DNA of 64,000 bases from UBA4416 sp040387555. Its GTDB lineage: Bacteria > Bacteroidota > Bacteroidia > B-17B0 > Aurantibacillaceae. Position numbers and translations under genes: made by a program. The number at the start of each line of letters is the position of its first letter. The first letter of the stretch is position 1. Below the pieces are notes generated by a model, which had not been told where the DNA came from, did not search any database, and saw only the letters and a program-made list of their open reading frames with translations. Positions 1-8,085 of this stretch are shown one piece after another. Location of the stretch: assembly GCA_040387555.1 (NCBI GenBank), contig JAZKDO010000002.1:1-64000 (forward strand), in the 5' to 3' direction.

Positions 1-129
1 CATAGGAAAATTTGTCCATTTTAATTTTCGTTAAAAAACAGGGCTAATTTAAGGATTTTAATGTGAAACAGGGATAAATAATAGGCTAAAAAAAGTCTTT
101 ATTTTTAATGAAATAAACTAAATAAACTA

Positions 130-1067
130 TCAATTCGCTTTGATGATGAGTTCATCAATCTTATGGAATAAGGTATCGATCCTGCTATAAAATTTAACTG
201 TATCACTGTAATTCCATTTATAACGCCATAAAATGGAGTGATTTAACATTCTTGACCTTCTATATGCCATTCTTAAATGTCTTGAGTCTTCAATTTTTTT
301 TGAATCTATTGTCTTGAAATAACCTTGTAATTTGGTTGCTTTAGGAATAAAAACTTCGTCAAATTTTTTGTCAATAGCGGCATGCTTTTTAGATTTTTTG
401 AACGAAAAACCAAGTTTGAAACCGATATTCATTTGAAAAAACGCAAGTTTCTCTGAGTAAGAATATGGAAATTTTTCATCATAAGGTTCCCTATGATCGA
501 CTTCATATTTGGTTTGTCAAGTTTGGAGGCGGTAATTCCTATGCCAAAAAATGGCTCTACAAAAACTTGTTTAAATCTAATTTTATTACCAAACGTTAGT
601 CCTATTGTATATCCATAACCACTAGCGTCTTCAAGATAATGATAAACGTAAGAGGAGCCTTTTCCATAATAATATTCCACCCAAACCTTATCGTGAGATA
701 GTTTTTCATAAGCAAGATTTAACCCCACATAAGCCCTGCTCAATTTACCAAATTGATATTTAGGCTTAAAGCAAACGCCGTAGCCTTTTAAATCGTAATA
801 ATCCCATTGCTGGATTTTATCTTTAAAATATGTGTTGGGGTTAATTGAATAAATGGAAAAATCAAAATTGTATCTGGTATTTAGCTGATATTGAATCCCA
901 ATTCCATATTCGCGGACGAGATCCCCGTAACCATAAATACTTAGTAGATAATTGGGCTCTGGTTTGATGCGGGCCTTTGTGCCAAAATTATAGATCTGCC
1001 CCAGTACTGCAGAAGTTGAGAATATAAACATTAATAGGATCGTCTTCTGAATAACGGAACGTCGCAA
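130..1067 (-). pseudogene. Outer-membrane beta-barrel protein, frameshifted near position 500
   Basis: Two overlapping minus-strand reading frames (1067-429 and 432-130) look like one gene. The first encodes a signal peptide ending near SAVLGQ, then alternating aromatic and polar strands typical of an outer-membrane barrel, with a late strand VEPFFGIGITASK. From about position 500 its translation becomes implausible (NLMMKNFHILTQRN). Read one frame over, the same DNA gives HREPYDEKFPYSYSEKLAFF, which runs straight into MNIGFKLGFSFKK of the second frame, a normal last barrel strand. The joint needs one missing base or two extra bases around 495-505, in a stretch with no homopolymer. The full product would be about 310 residues with a basic C-terminal tail. 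It is either a recent pseudogene or a sequencing error. Function beyond surface barrel is unknown. Confidence 0.6.
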
Positions 1068-1129
1068 AGGGCAATTTTTTAGAGTTATTTAAATATACAA
1101 CATAACTTCAAAATGCATATTTTTGTTTT

Positions 1130-1531
1130 GTGAAATACACAATATTATCAATACTTTTTATTGCCTTTTCTCAAGGTTTGTTTTCTCAGGAAAATCCCAA
1201 TAGCGGTTCTATTCAAACTTCTTTGAAGGTAAAGGCTTTGCAGGAAAAAAAAGCGGAATATCACAAGCGCACGAATGGTGAGAGTGACGGCTATAGAGTA
1301 AAGATTCACTTTAGCGCCGATAAAACCAGGGCCCGCGAAGTGGAATCAAAATTTTCTTCAAAGTATCAAGGCGTTCCAACCTATGAGGAATATCAACAGC
1401 CTAATTTTGTAATTAATGTGGGCGATTTCAAAACAAAGTTGGAGGCTTATGAATTGCTAAAGAAAATAAAAGAAGATTTTCCTTATGCTTTTATTGTAAA
1501 AAGTAAAGTAAGGCCCTTGAAACTCAATTAA
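1130..1531 (+). CDS. SPOR-domain secreted protein
   Basis: This 133-residue protein starts at GTG. It has a signal peptide (about residues 1-19, ending GLFSQ), a short polar linker, and a C-terminal region (about 55-130) that matches the SPOR fold: a strand YRVKIHFS, a helix, YQGVPTYEEY, then NFVINVGDFKTKLEAYELLK. SPOR domains bind denuded peptidoglycan glycans and usually place proteins at the septum or cell wall, so it probably acts in the periplasm. A TATTTTTG motif at 1118-1125 resembles a Bacteroidota -7 element and would give an almost leaderless transcript. The next gene follows after four bases, which suggests a two-gene transcript. Confidence 0.7.
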   Translation: MKYTILSILFIAFSQGLFSQENPNSGSIQTSLKVKALQEKKAEYHKRTNGESDGYRVKIHFSADKTRAREVESKFSSKYQGVPTYEEYQQPNFVINVGDFKTKLEAYELLKKIKEDFPYAFIVKSKVRPLKLN

Positions 1532-1535
1532 AACT

Positions 1536-1991
1536 ATGAAGAGAAGAGACGTTTTATTGAGCATCTTAGCAACAATAGTTGTCGTTTTTGTTTCATGTAA
1601 AAAAGAGCCCGAACAGTCTTGTAGCTCTTGTGATGTAGGAGGCGCAGCTGAGCCGGTTGGGTTTATTTATTCAAAAAACGGTGGCGCTGATATTAAAGCT
1701 GACTCTGCATTTTTTAATAGTTCATTCAGGACAATCACCTCTTATTATAATGGAATTGCAACCAGGGTTAATATCAAAACATCTTCTCAGGCGGCAGGAA
1801 CCTACACACTAACATCATCTGCTAATACTGTGTCTTACTCTGAAACTAACTTCACTTACCTAGCGTCAGGAGGTGCTATTATTATTTCGGAAAACTCCAG
1901 CAATAAAATATCTGGTAACTTTGTAAGCAATGGAAGCGGAGGCGGAATTACCTCACTAACCGGCAGGTTTAAAGACATCCCACGAAAATAA
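1536..1991 (+). CDS. Small Cys-lipoprotein, function unknown
   Basis: The protein has 151 residues and an N-terminal basic-hydrophobic signal with lipobox VFVSC (Cys at residue 21), so it should be lipidated and exported. The mature part begins with a CSSC pair, then a beta-rich domain with Ser, Thr and Asn strands and a Gly-rich stretch near the end. Overall it resembles small immunoglobulin-like lipoproteins of the DUF6252 type, but that assignment is only an impression. It lies four bases after the SPOR gene and converges on the T9SS gene with a two-base gap. Confidence 0.6.
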   Translation: MKRRDVLLSILATIVVVFVSCKKEPEQSCSSCDVGGAAEPVGFIYSKNGGADIKADSAFFNSSFRTITSYYNGIATRVNIKTSSQAAGTYTLTSSANTVSYSETNFTYLASGGAIIISENSSNKISGNFVSNGSGGGITSLTGRFKDIPRK

Positions 1992-1993
1992 GA

Positions 1994-2719
1994 TCAATCA
2001 GTTTTAATAATTTTTTTGACTAGTTTCTTTTCTCCTGTTGCCAATTCTAAAAAATAGACTCCATTTGACAGCCTACTAAAATCAATTTGTGTTGAAGTTT
2101 TAAAAGTGGTTGTTAGTCTTTCGTTTCCTAAAAGGTCAACTACTTTGATAGTCGCAGCAGGTTCGCAAATAACCGTTAGTTGCCCATCAGTAATAGGGTT
2201 TGGGTAAAAATTAAATGTAGAATATTCTAACTCTTCCAATCCGAGAGTCCCCATTTCCCAGTTAGTGTCTTGTGTTTGACAAAATACCGGTGGCCATACA
2301 TTAACCGTTCCATTAGGAGGATAATTGTAAAACCCATTGGTAGCAAAGGAGCATCCGCTTATACTAATGTAATTTTTGCTTTGTATCACATTATAATTGG
2401 AACCATCCCGCGTTTCAATACTTCCCAAAAAAATGTGCCCATAATTAATGAATTTTGCTCCGCATAAAGTTTTCATTAGGTAATCACCACAGATAGTGCC
2501 GGATGCGGTAATGAATAATACAGAAGAAAAAGAGATGTTGAAATTCTGATTAACAATAACATAGTGCTTTACAATAATAGAATCAGGATTGGAGGGTACT
2601 TGATTGCTGCTCCAGGTACTTGCATCTTCCCAATTCCCATCCTTTACTGAACTTATTGTGCTGGCGTAAGTGATTGCTGAAAAGCAAAGAAGAGGTATAA
2701 GTAAAAATTTCAAATACAT
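1994..2719 (-). CDS. T9SS-secreted protein with G8-like N-terminus and sorting tail
   Basis: This 241-residue protein has a signal peptide (about 1-19). Residues 25-110 contain NWEDASTWSSNQVP and further strands, which resembles a G8 domain (WsdpstWsg..P). The C-terminal 75 residues form a T9SS type A tail: FYPNPITDGQLTV, then IKVVDLLGNE, LSNGVYFLEL and a basic end. Such cargo crosses the outer membrane by the type IX system and is anchored or released. No catalytic domain is visible. It is divergent from pgk, from which it is separated by 67 bases. Confidence 0.75.
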   Translation of the reverse strand: MYLKFLLIPLLCFSAITYASTISSVKDGNWEDASTWSSNQVPSNPDSIIVKHYVIVNQNFNISFSSVLFITASGTICGDYLMKTLCGAKFINYGHIFLGSIETRDGSNYNVIQSKNYISISGCSFATNGFYNYPPNGTVNVWPPVFCQTQDTNWEMGTLGLEELEYSTFNFYPNPITDGQLTVICEPAATIKVVDLLGNERLTTTFKTSTQIDFSRLSNGVYFLELATGEKKLVKKIIKTD

Positions 2720-2756
2720 AATTAAAGATAATAAATTATTGTTTTAGATATTACAT

Positions 2757-2764
2757 TAAATTTG
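2757..2764 (+). promoter_or_regulatory. Candidate -7 element of the pgk promoter
   Basis: TAAATTTG matches the Bacteroidota TAnnTTTG consensus, 22 bases before the pgk start. A TTG lies 15 bases further upstream, closer than the usual 19 or so, so only the -7 box is well supported. Confidence 0.4.
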
Positions 2765-2786
2765 TGCGGTAAAAAAAATGATGTAA

Positions 2787-4001
2787 ATGAAAACGATTGA
2801 TAATTTAAACTTTGGAAATAAACGTGCGTTGATTCGTGTGGATTTTAATGTGCCATTGAATGATGCTTTTGAAGTAACAGATGATACGCGTATCAGGGCT
2901 GCCGCACCAACGATAAAAAAAATTCTTGAAAAAGGCGGAAGCGTTATTTTAATGTCGCATTTAGGCAGACCAAAAGATGCTTCGACTGGTTCCGCAACCA
3001 GTTCTACGGAGAAATATTCATTAAAACACATTGTCAGCACAGTCAATAAATTAACCGGTGCTGAGGTTATTTTTGCTGATGATTGTATTAGTGCAGACGC
3101 ATTTTCAAAATCTTCGCAGTTAAAACCCGGACAGGTATTGTTATTGGAGAATCTGCGTTTTTATAAAGAAGAAGAAAAAGGAGACGTGACATTTGCAGAA
3201 AAATTAAGCAAGCATGGCGATATTTATGTGAACGATGCCTTTGGAACCGCGCACCGTGCTCATGCTTCCACAGCAGTAATCGCCCAATTTTTTAAAGCAG
3301 ACGCTAAGTGTTTTGGATATGTGATGGCAGGAGAAGTTGCCAGTATCGACAAAGTAATTAACAGCGCCGAAAAGCCATTCACAGCTATTGTTGGTGGGGC
3401 TAAAGTGAGCGACAAAATCCTGATCATTGAGCAGTTAATGGGAAAGGCGAATAATATATTAATTGGAGGCGGCATGGCCTTTACTTTTGTAAAAGCAATG
3501 GGAGGAACAATTGGTAAATCTCTTTGTGAAGATGATAAACTGGAATTAGCGAAAGAATTATTAGTAAAAGCCAAAGCAAAAGGAGTGAATTTGTACATTC
3601 CAACAGATGCTGTCATTGCTGATAATTTTGCGAATGATGCTAACACAAAGGAATGTGGCATCAATGAAATACCTGAAGGATGGATGGGATTGGATATTAG
3701 CAATGGAACCATTAAAACATATAGTGAGGTAATAAAAAATTCAAAAACCATTTTATGGAACGGACCAATGGGTGTTTTTGAAATGAGTAGTTTTGAAAAA
3801 GGAACTAAGGAAGTGGCATTGGCAATTGCGGAAGCAACTAAGAAAGGAGCATTCTCATTAATTGGAGGAGGGGATAGTGTTGCAGCGATTAACAAGTATC
3901 ATTTAGCAGATCAGGTAAGTTACGTAAGTACAGGTGGCGGCGCTTTGTTGGAATATATTGAACAAGGTAGTTTGCCAGGAGTGAGAGCTATTGAGGGTTA
4001 G
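2787..4001 (+). CDS. pgk: Phosphoglycerate kinase
   Basis: The 404-residue cytosolic glycolytic enzyme transfers phosphate between 1,3-bisphosphoglycerate and ADP. The length is normal for the family. The N-terminal substrate motif RVDFNVPLND with nearby DDTRIRAA, the basic patch SHLGRPK, the hinge and AFGTAHRAHAS, and the C-terminal nucleotide motif GGGDSVAAI are all present. A short insertion rich in Ser and Thr (about residues 64-73) follows SHLGRPK. The ATG at 2787 fits the alignment of the first strand. It stands alone between a divergent T9SS gene and the transaldolase gene, with its own candidate promoter. Confidence 0.96.
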   Translation: MKTIDNLNFGNKRALIRVDFNVPLNDAFEVTDDTRIRAAAPTIKKILEKGGSVILMSHLGRPKDASTGSATSSTEKYSLKHIVSTVNKLTGAEVIFADDCISADAFSKSSQLKPGQVLLLENLRFYKEEEKGDVTFAEKLSKHGDIYVNDAFGTAHRAHASTAVIAQFFKADAKCFGYVMAGEVASIDKVINSAEKPFTAIVGGAKVSDKILIIEQLMGKANNILIGGGMAFTFVKAMGGTIGKSLCEDDKLELAKELLVKAKAKGVNLYIPTDAVIADNFANDANTKECGINEIPEGWMGLDISNGTIKTYSEVIKNSKTILWNGPMGVFEMSSFEKGTKEVALAIAEATKKGAFSLIGGGDSVAAINKYHLADQVSYVSTGGGALLEYIEQGSLPGVRAIEG

Positions 4002-4079
4002 TTTTCGCCGCATTTTTTTAGTGTTGAAAACAGGAGAATAACCTCACACTAAAATCGAACTATTTAAAGTTTAAAAACC

Positions 4080-4087
4080 TATATTTG
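4080..4087 (+). promoter_or_regulatory. Candidate -7 element before the transaldolase-CBS gene
   Basis: TATATTTG fits TAnnTTTG exactly and sits 24 bases before the start codon. No clear TTG box lies at the expected distance upstream, so this is a partial match. Confidence 0.4.
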
Positions 4088-4110
4088 AATCATTAACAAA
4101 AAAACAAAAC

Positions 4111-5121
4111 ATGGAATTATATTTAGATTCAGCAAACCTTAAAGAAATTGAAGAAGGTTTTAAATTAGGATTTTTAAACGGTCTTACAACTACTCCTACT
4201 TTCATGCAGAAAGAAGGAATTACAGATATTGATGGTACTATTGTAAAACTTAGCAAAATTGTTCCTGTGCTTCAGATCGAAGCTTTAGGAAACTCAGCGG
4301 AAGAAGTATTAGCAGAGGCAGAGCGTCAGTTAGCGTTAGGATTGGATCCAAAGAAAACTGTATTTAAAATTCCGGTTTCATTAGAAGGCGTAAGAGCTTG
4401 TAAAATGTTACGCGATAAAGGTTACTTAGTAAATGTACATTTAGTGTATACCTTACAACAAGCTTATATGGCTATGCAGGCGGGCGCAACTTATGTTTGT
4501 CCGTTAGTGGGTCGTTTACAGGATCAAGGGCACGATGCTTTAGCTTTGGTACAACAATGTGTTGATGCGGTTGATTTGTATGATTACGATACGAAAATTA
4601 TGTTCTCATCTGTACGTAATGCAGAACATGTACGCAATGCTATTAATCTTGGTGTTCACACGATTACTGTTCCATTAAAAATAATTAAACAATTAACTGA
4701 AAATAATTTTACAACACTTGGTACAGATCAGTTTATACAAGATACCCGTTTAATGATGGTTAGAGTGAAAGAAGCGATCAAAGGAACAAACCCAATTGTG
4801 TCGGAAAGCACTTCTATTACTGATGCGATCATTAAAATGACTGAATTTGGATATGGTGCTATTACAGTGACTAAAGCAGATGGCAGTATTAAAGGTGTTT
4901 TCACTGATGGAAGCTTAAGAAAATTAATAGGAGAAAAAGGACGCGACATCTTAACTAAGAATTTATCTGATTTAGAATACCGTGAGCCAATTACCATCGA
5001 CGGTGGTGTTCTGTTAAACGACGCAAGTGCTATGTTCAAGAAAACAAACGTAGATACGATTGTTGTTACTGATGGTGGGAAACCGGTTGGCATGTTGGAT
5101 ATCCAGGATATGAAAGGATAA
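4111..5121 (+). CDS. Fructose-6-phosphate aldolase/transaldolase-like enzyme fused to a CBS-domain pair
   Basis: Residues 1 to about 220 form a small TalC/FSA-type transaldolase barrel: LYLDSANLKEIEE, GLTTTPTFM, the Schiff-base lysine in VFKIPVSLEGVRACKML, VNVHLVYTLQQA and CPLVGRLQDQG. Family members are normally about 215-220 residues, but here about 110 more follow. The extra part (about 228-336) reads as a CBS pair: TDAIIKMTEFGYGAITV, IKGVFTDGSLRK, DASAMFKKTNVDTIVVTD, KPVGMLDIQDM. The GVFTDGSLRK box closely resembles the CBS region of KdsD/KpsF arabinose-5-phosphate isomerases. The next gene resembles KdsC, so the fusion may be tied to a sugar-phosphate or octulosonate-like branch. The lysine suggests an active aldolase. 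The CBS pair probably senses a nucleotide or sugar ligand. Confidence 0.85.
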   Translation: MELYLDSANLKEIEEGFKLGFLNGLTTTPTFMQKEGITDIDGTIVKLSKIVPVLQIEALGNSAEEVLAEAERQLALGLDPKKTVFKIPVSLEGVRACKMLRDKGYLVNVHLVYTLQQAYMAMQAGATYVCPLVGRLQDQGHDALALVQQCVDAVDLYDYDTKIMFSSVRNAEHVRNAINLGVHTITVPLKIIKQLTENNFTTLGTDQFIQDTRLMMVRVKEAIKGTNPIVSESTSITDAIIKMTEFGYGAITVTKADGSIKGVFTDGSLRKLIGEKGRDILTKNLSDLEYREPITIDGGVLLNDASAMFKKTNVDTIVVTDGGKPVGMLDIQDMKG

Positions 5122-5140
5122 TAGAATACAATAGTTACAT

Positions 5141-5177
5141 AAAAAAAGCTTTATCTGAATAGGTAAAGCTTTTTTTA
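5141..5177 (+). terminator. Rho-independent terminator after the transaldolase-CBS gene
   Basis: AAAAAAGCTTTA and TAAAGCTTTTTTT form an inverted repeat around a loop of about ten bases, ending in a T tract. It separates the transaldolase from the phosphatase gene, which therefore probably has its own promoter. Confidence 0.75.
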
Positions 5178-5205
5178 TAAATTTACTTTTCAAAACACAA
5201 TTATT

Positions 5206-5907
5206 ATGTCACATCTTACTAAGGTATTTACGCAGATAGGCGGAGATTTTATTTTACCCGAAGCTTCATTAATTGAAAAGATGAAGAACATCAAAGCGTT
5301 TGTGTTCGACTGGGACGGTGTATTTACAGATGGCGGAAAAGATTACCAGCTGAACAGTCGCTTTAACGAGGTGGATAGCATGGGAACTAATTTGTTACGG
5401 TTTTCTTATTACTTGAACCATAAAAAACTTCCAACAACAGCCATCATTTCCGGTGAAAAAAACAGCTCTGCGTTTTTATTTGTTGACCGTGAACGAATAC
5501 ATGCCTCCTATTCTAAATTTGCAAATAAGATCGATGCGGCCAACCATTTATGCTCCGCACATAACATACACATCAGTGAGATCGCTTATGTATTTGATGA
5601 TGTATTGGATCTTGGTTTAGCGGAAGTATGTGGGTTGAAGATTTTTATTCCGCGCAAATCAAACCCCTTATTCAATGAGTATGTTTTAAAACATCATTTA
5701 GCGGATTATGTAACTGGCTCTACAAGCGGGGAATGCGCAGTACGAGAGGCGTGTGAATTAATGATGGGATTAAACGGTAATTATGATTTAGCTGTCACCG
5801 AACGAAAGAACTATTCAGATATATACGCTTCTTATATAGCTTTAAGGAGAGCAACAACACCATTATATTATACAACCTTGGATGGTGTTGTGACGGAAGT
5901 TAAATAA
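5206..5907 (+). CDS. KdsC-like HAD-family phosphatase
   Basis: This 233-residue protein is a HAD phosphatase of the KdsC/CMAS-associated type. Motif I is VFDWDGVFTDGG with Asp35 (nucleophile) and Asp37. AIISGE provides motif II. Motif III is a Lys in the helix around FANKIDAANHL. VFDDVLDLGLAE is the acidic motif IV. About 25 residues precede motif I and about 40 follow the core, so it is longer than KdsC (about 170-190). KdsC-type enzymes release phosphate from 8-phospho-octulosonate or related sugar acids, usually as tetramers without a cap. The upstream fusion carries a KdsD-like CBS pair, so the two genes may serve the same sugar pathway; a terminator between them argues against a single transcript. 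The substrate is not known. Confidence 0.75.
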   Translation: MSHLTKVFTQIGGDFILPEASLIEKMKNIKAFVFDWDGVFTDGGKDYQLNSRFNEVDSMGTNLLRFSYYLNHKKLPTTAIISGEKNSSAFLFVDRERIHASYSKFANKIDAANHLCSAHNIHISEIAYVFDDVLDLGLAEVCGLKIFIPRKSNPLFNEYVLKHHLADYVTGSTSGECAVREACELMMGLNGNYDLAVTERKNYSDIYASYIALRRATTPLYYTTLDGVVTEVK

Positions 5908-5908
5908 A

Positions 5909-6271
5909 GTGGATAAGAGAAAAATTTCGCGGATTGGTATGAGTGTGCTTTATATCGGTGCAGGAATAAACCATTTTTTAAGCCCACTGTTTTATTTGAA
6001 AATTATGCCTGTGTATTTTCCAATTCCTTTGGAGTTGGTTTATATCAGTGGCCTTTGTGAAATTGTATTCGGCACAATGCTTTTGTTTCAAAAAACGAGA
6101 AAGGTTTCAGCCTGGCTAATTATCGCCATGCTCATTGCATTTATACCGGTGCACGTACAAATGCTAATCGATCACATTAGTCCAACTCATATAATGTTCT
6201 GGATTTTTTTAGGACGATTGTTATTACAGTTTGTGTTAATTAAATGGGCATGGTCGGTTTCTAAACCCTGA
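5909..6271 (+). CDS. DoxX-like small membrane protein
   Basis: This 120-residue protein starts at GTG one base after the phosphatase stop, so the two are likely co-transcribed. It has four hydrophobic segments (about 8-28, 40-60, 66-86, 93-115). The pattern GINHFLSPLFYLKIMP followed by GLCEIVFGTMLLFQKTRK matches the DoxX-like/MauE type of integral membrane proteins. Members have been linked to redox chemistry or lipid/thiol homeostasis, but no residues here prove a reaction. It converges on hemB with a one-base gap. Confidence 0.65.
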   Translation: MDKRKISRIGMSVLYIGAGINHFLSPLFYLKIMPVYFPIPLELVYISGLCEIVFGTMLLFQKTRKVSAWLIIAMLIAFIPVHVQMLIDHISPTHIMFWIFLGRLLLQFVLIKWAWSVSKP

Positions 6272-6272
6272 T

Positions 6273-7244
6273 TTATTTATGTTTCAATGCCCACTCTTTA
6301 GCAAAGTAGGTTAAGATAACCGAAGCGCCTGCACGTTTCATGCTTAATAATATTTCATCACGAACCCGGTCTCCATCTATCCAGCCTTTGGCTGCTGCCG
6401 CTTTCACCATTGCGTATTCACCACTCACATTGTAAGCTGCAATTGGCAAATCAAAATTAGTGCTGAGGTCTTTAATAATGTCCAGGTAAGATAAAGCCGG
6501 CTTCACCATTAAAAAATCCGCCCCTTCTTCCAAATCTAGTTGCGCTTCAATCATAGCTTCTTTGCTATTAGCGGGATTCATTTGATATGTTTTTTTGTCA
6601 CCGAATTTTGGAGCACTATCTAATGCATCGCGGAATGGCCCATAAAAAGCACTCGCATATTTTGCAGTATAACTCATGATCGACACATTTGTAAACCCTG
6701 CATCATCTAAAGAATCACGAATATAACCCACGCGACCATCCATCATATCGCTTGGCCCTATAATATCTATACCACATTCTGCTTGCGCTACAGCCATTTT
6801 AGCAAGAATCTCCAGGGTTTCATCATTTACGATTTCGCCCTTCTTTACTAGCCCATCATGCCCATCGCTACTATATGGATCCATAGCAACATCAGTCATG
6901 ATGCAGGCTTCCGGAAATTTCTTTTTAATGAGTGCTAAAGTTTTTAAATACAAACCATTTTTGTTGGTGCTTTCAGTGGCTGTTTTGTCCTTGTATTTAT
7001 CTGTTAAACTTGGAAACACGTCAAAGGTGGTAATACCCAATTTCAGACAACTTTCAATTTCCTTCAGCATTAAATCGGGGCTTAAGCGAAAAATGCCCGG
7101 CATTGATTTTACTTCTGATCTTTTATTATTTCCATCGATTAGAAATAGTGGAAATATAAAATCATTCACGGTCACATGATTTTCCTGAATTAAATTTCGG
7201 ATAGCTTCTGACTTACGGTTTCTTCGTGGACGATGTGTGATCAT
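6273..7244 (-). CDS. hemB: Delta-aminolevulinic acid dehydratase (porphobilinogen synthase)
   Basis: The 323-residue enzyme condenses two 5-aminolevulinate molecules to porphobilinogen in the cytosol. Both Schiff-base lysines are visible: Lys195 in SYTAKYASAFYGPF and Lys248 in FLMVKPALSYLD. The metal loop reads DVAMDPYSSDGHDG. The three cysteines of Zn-type enzymes are replaced by acidic or small residues, as in plant and Pseudomonas enzymes, so magnesium rather than zinc is expected. It ends a group of minus-strand haem genes (hemA, hemC-hemD, hemB) but is about 100 bases from the membrane-protein gene upstream. Confidence 0.95.
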   Translation of the reverse strand: MITHRPRRNRKSEAIRNLIQENHVTVNDFIFPLFLIDGNNKRSEVKSMPGIFRLSPDLMLKEIESCLKLGITTFDVFPSLTDKYKDKTATESTNKNGLYLKTLALIKKKFPEACIMTDVAMDPYSSDGHDGLVKKGEIVNDETLEILAKMAVAQAECGIDIIGPSDMMDGRVGYIRDSLDDAGFTNVSIMSYTAKYASAFYGPFRDALDSAPKFGDKKTYQMNPANSKEAMIEAQLDLEEGADFLMVKPALSYLDIIKDLSTNFDLPIAAYNVSGEYAMVKAAAAKGWIDGDRVRDEILLSMKRAGASVILTYFAKEWALKHK

Positions 7245-7344
7245 AGTATGTTTTTGTAATGGGACGCGGATGACACAGGTTTTTTGTGATGGCCCCAGAT
7301 AATTTTTTTGTTAATTTAAGTTTTTAAAATCAGTGCAGAGCCGT

Positions 7345-8058
7345 TTAATCCTCGGTGCCATGCGCGGACAATTTGTGATCATGGCTAATTGATTTACTAT
7401 TTGTATTTAATTTAACACCTCTATAAAAACAATAGATAGAGCCGCACATAATGATATGACTAAGATCCAAATGGTTGAACCAAACGGAAATGGCCAGTTT
7501 AAATACGTGGACTATCACAGCAAAAACAGTGACTCCAACACCAATCAACATATACTTACTTAATATAGATCTTGTGTTTTTATAGTGAATGCCTTCTAAC
7601 ACACAAACGATAAATAGCAAACTAATAGCTGAATGGATCTCTACCACTATAAACGAAAAAACAGTATAGGTTAATACCATAGCCACTGCTATTTGAATAT
7701 AACTGACGATTAATAATGTTTTGAATACAGATTCTTTGATCGAGGGCCTGGTATGATAAATAGCCGCTGTTTGTGCGAAAGCTACACCTAAAATATTAGC
7801 TTCCCAACCATATATTTTAGCTCCAAAGCCAAAGTGATATAAAAATGCGTGACCAATAAACGCTGCTATAAGAGCGGATAAACCAATGGCCAGAAAGAAC
7901 CATCGGTATAAGTTCGGGCCGATAAAATGTCTTTGTTCTTTTGTATTTAAAAAAGCAAACAAACACATCGCTACGAACATCAGATTTGTGAAAGCGGTAA
8001 CTGGCTCATCTATTCGCAGATCGCCAAGATAAATGGTTGGATTTTGAAAGGGTGTCAT
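7345..8058 (-). CDS. Polytopic membrane protein within the haem gene group
   Basis: The protein has 237 residues and about seven hydrophobic segments. Conserved-looking polar residues lie in membrane parts: GHAFLYH, EIHSA and a last-helix motif HLDLSHIIMCGSIYCFYRG. This His/Asp pattern recalls DUF6962 or CREST-type membrane proteins, but the assignment is from memory and weak. The C-terminus is soluble and His-rich. It lies 27 bases downstream of hemC-hemD on the same strand and may share its transcript. A role in haem synthesis or transport is only suggested by position. Confidence 0.55.
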   Translation of the reverse strand: MTPFQNPTIYLGDLRIDEPVTAFTNLMFVAMCLFAFLNTKEQRHFIGPNLYRWFFLAIGLSALIAAFIGHAFLYHFGFGAKIYGWEANILGVAFAQTAAIYHTRPSIKESVFKTLLIVSYIQIAVAMVLTYTVFSFIVVEIHSAISLLFIVCVLEGIHYKNTRSILSKYMLIGVGVTVFAVIVHVFKLAISVWFNHLDLSHIIMCGSIYCFYRGVKLNTNSKSISHDHKLSAHGTED

Positions 8059-8085
8059 TCTTCAGTATCTCTGTAATTTTAAATT

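Noticed and set aside
3260..3895. 211-codon frame opposite pgk
   Set aside because: It lies fully inside pgk on the other strand; its translation is Ser/Pro/Ile-rich shadow sequence without motifs.
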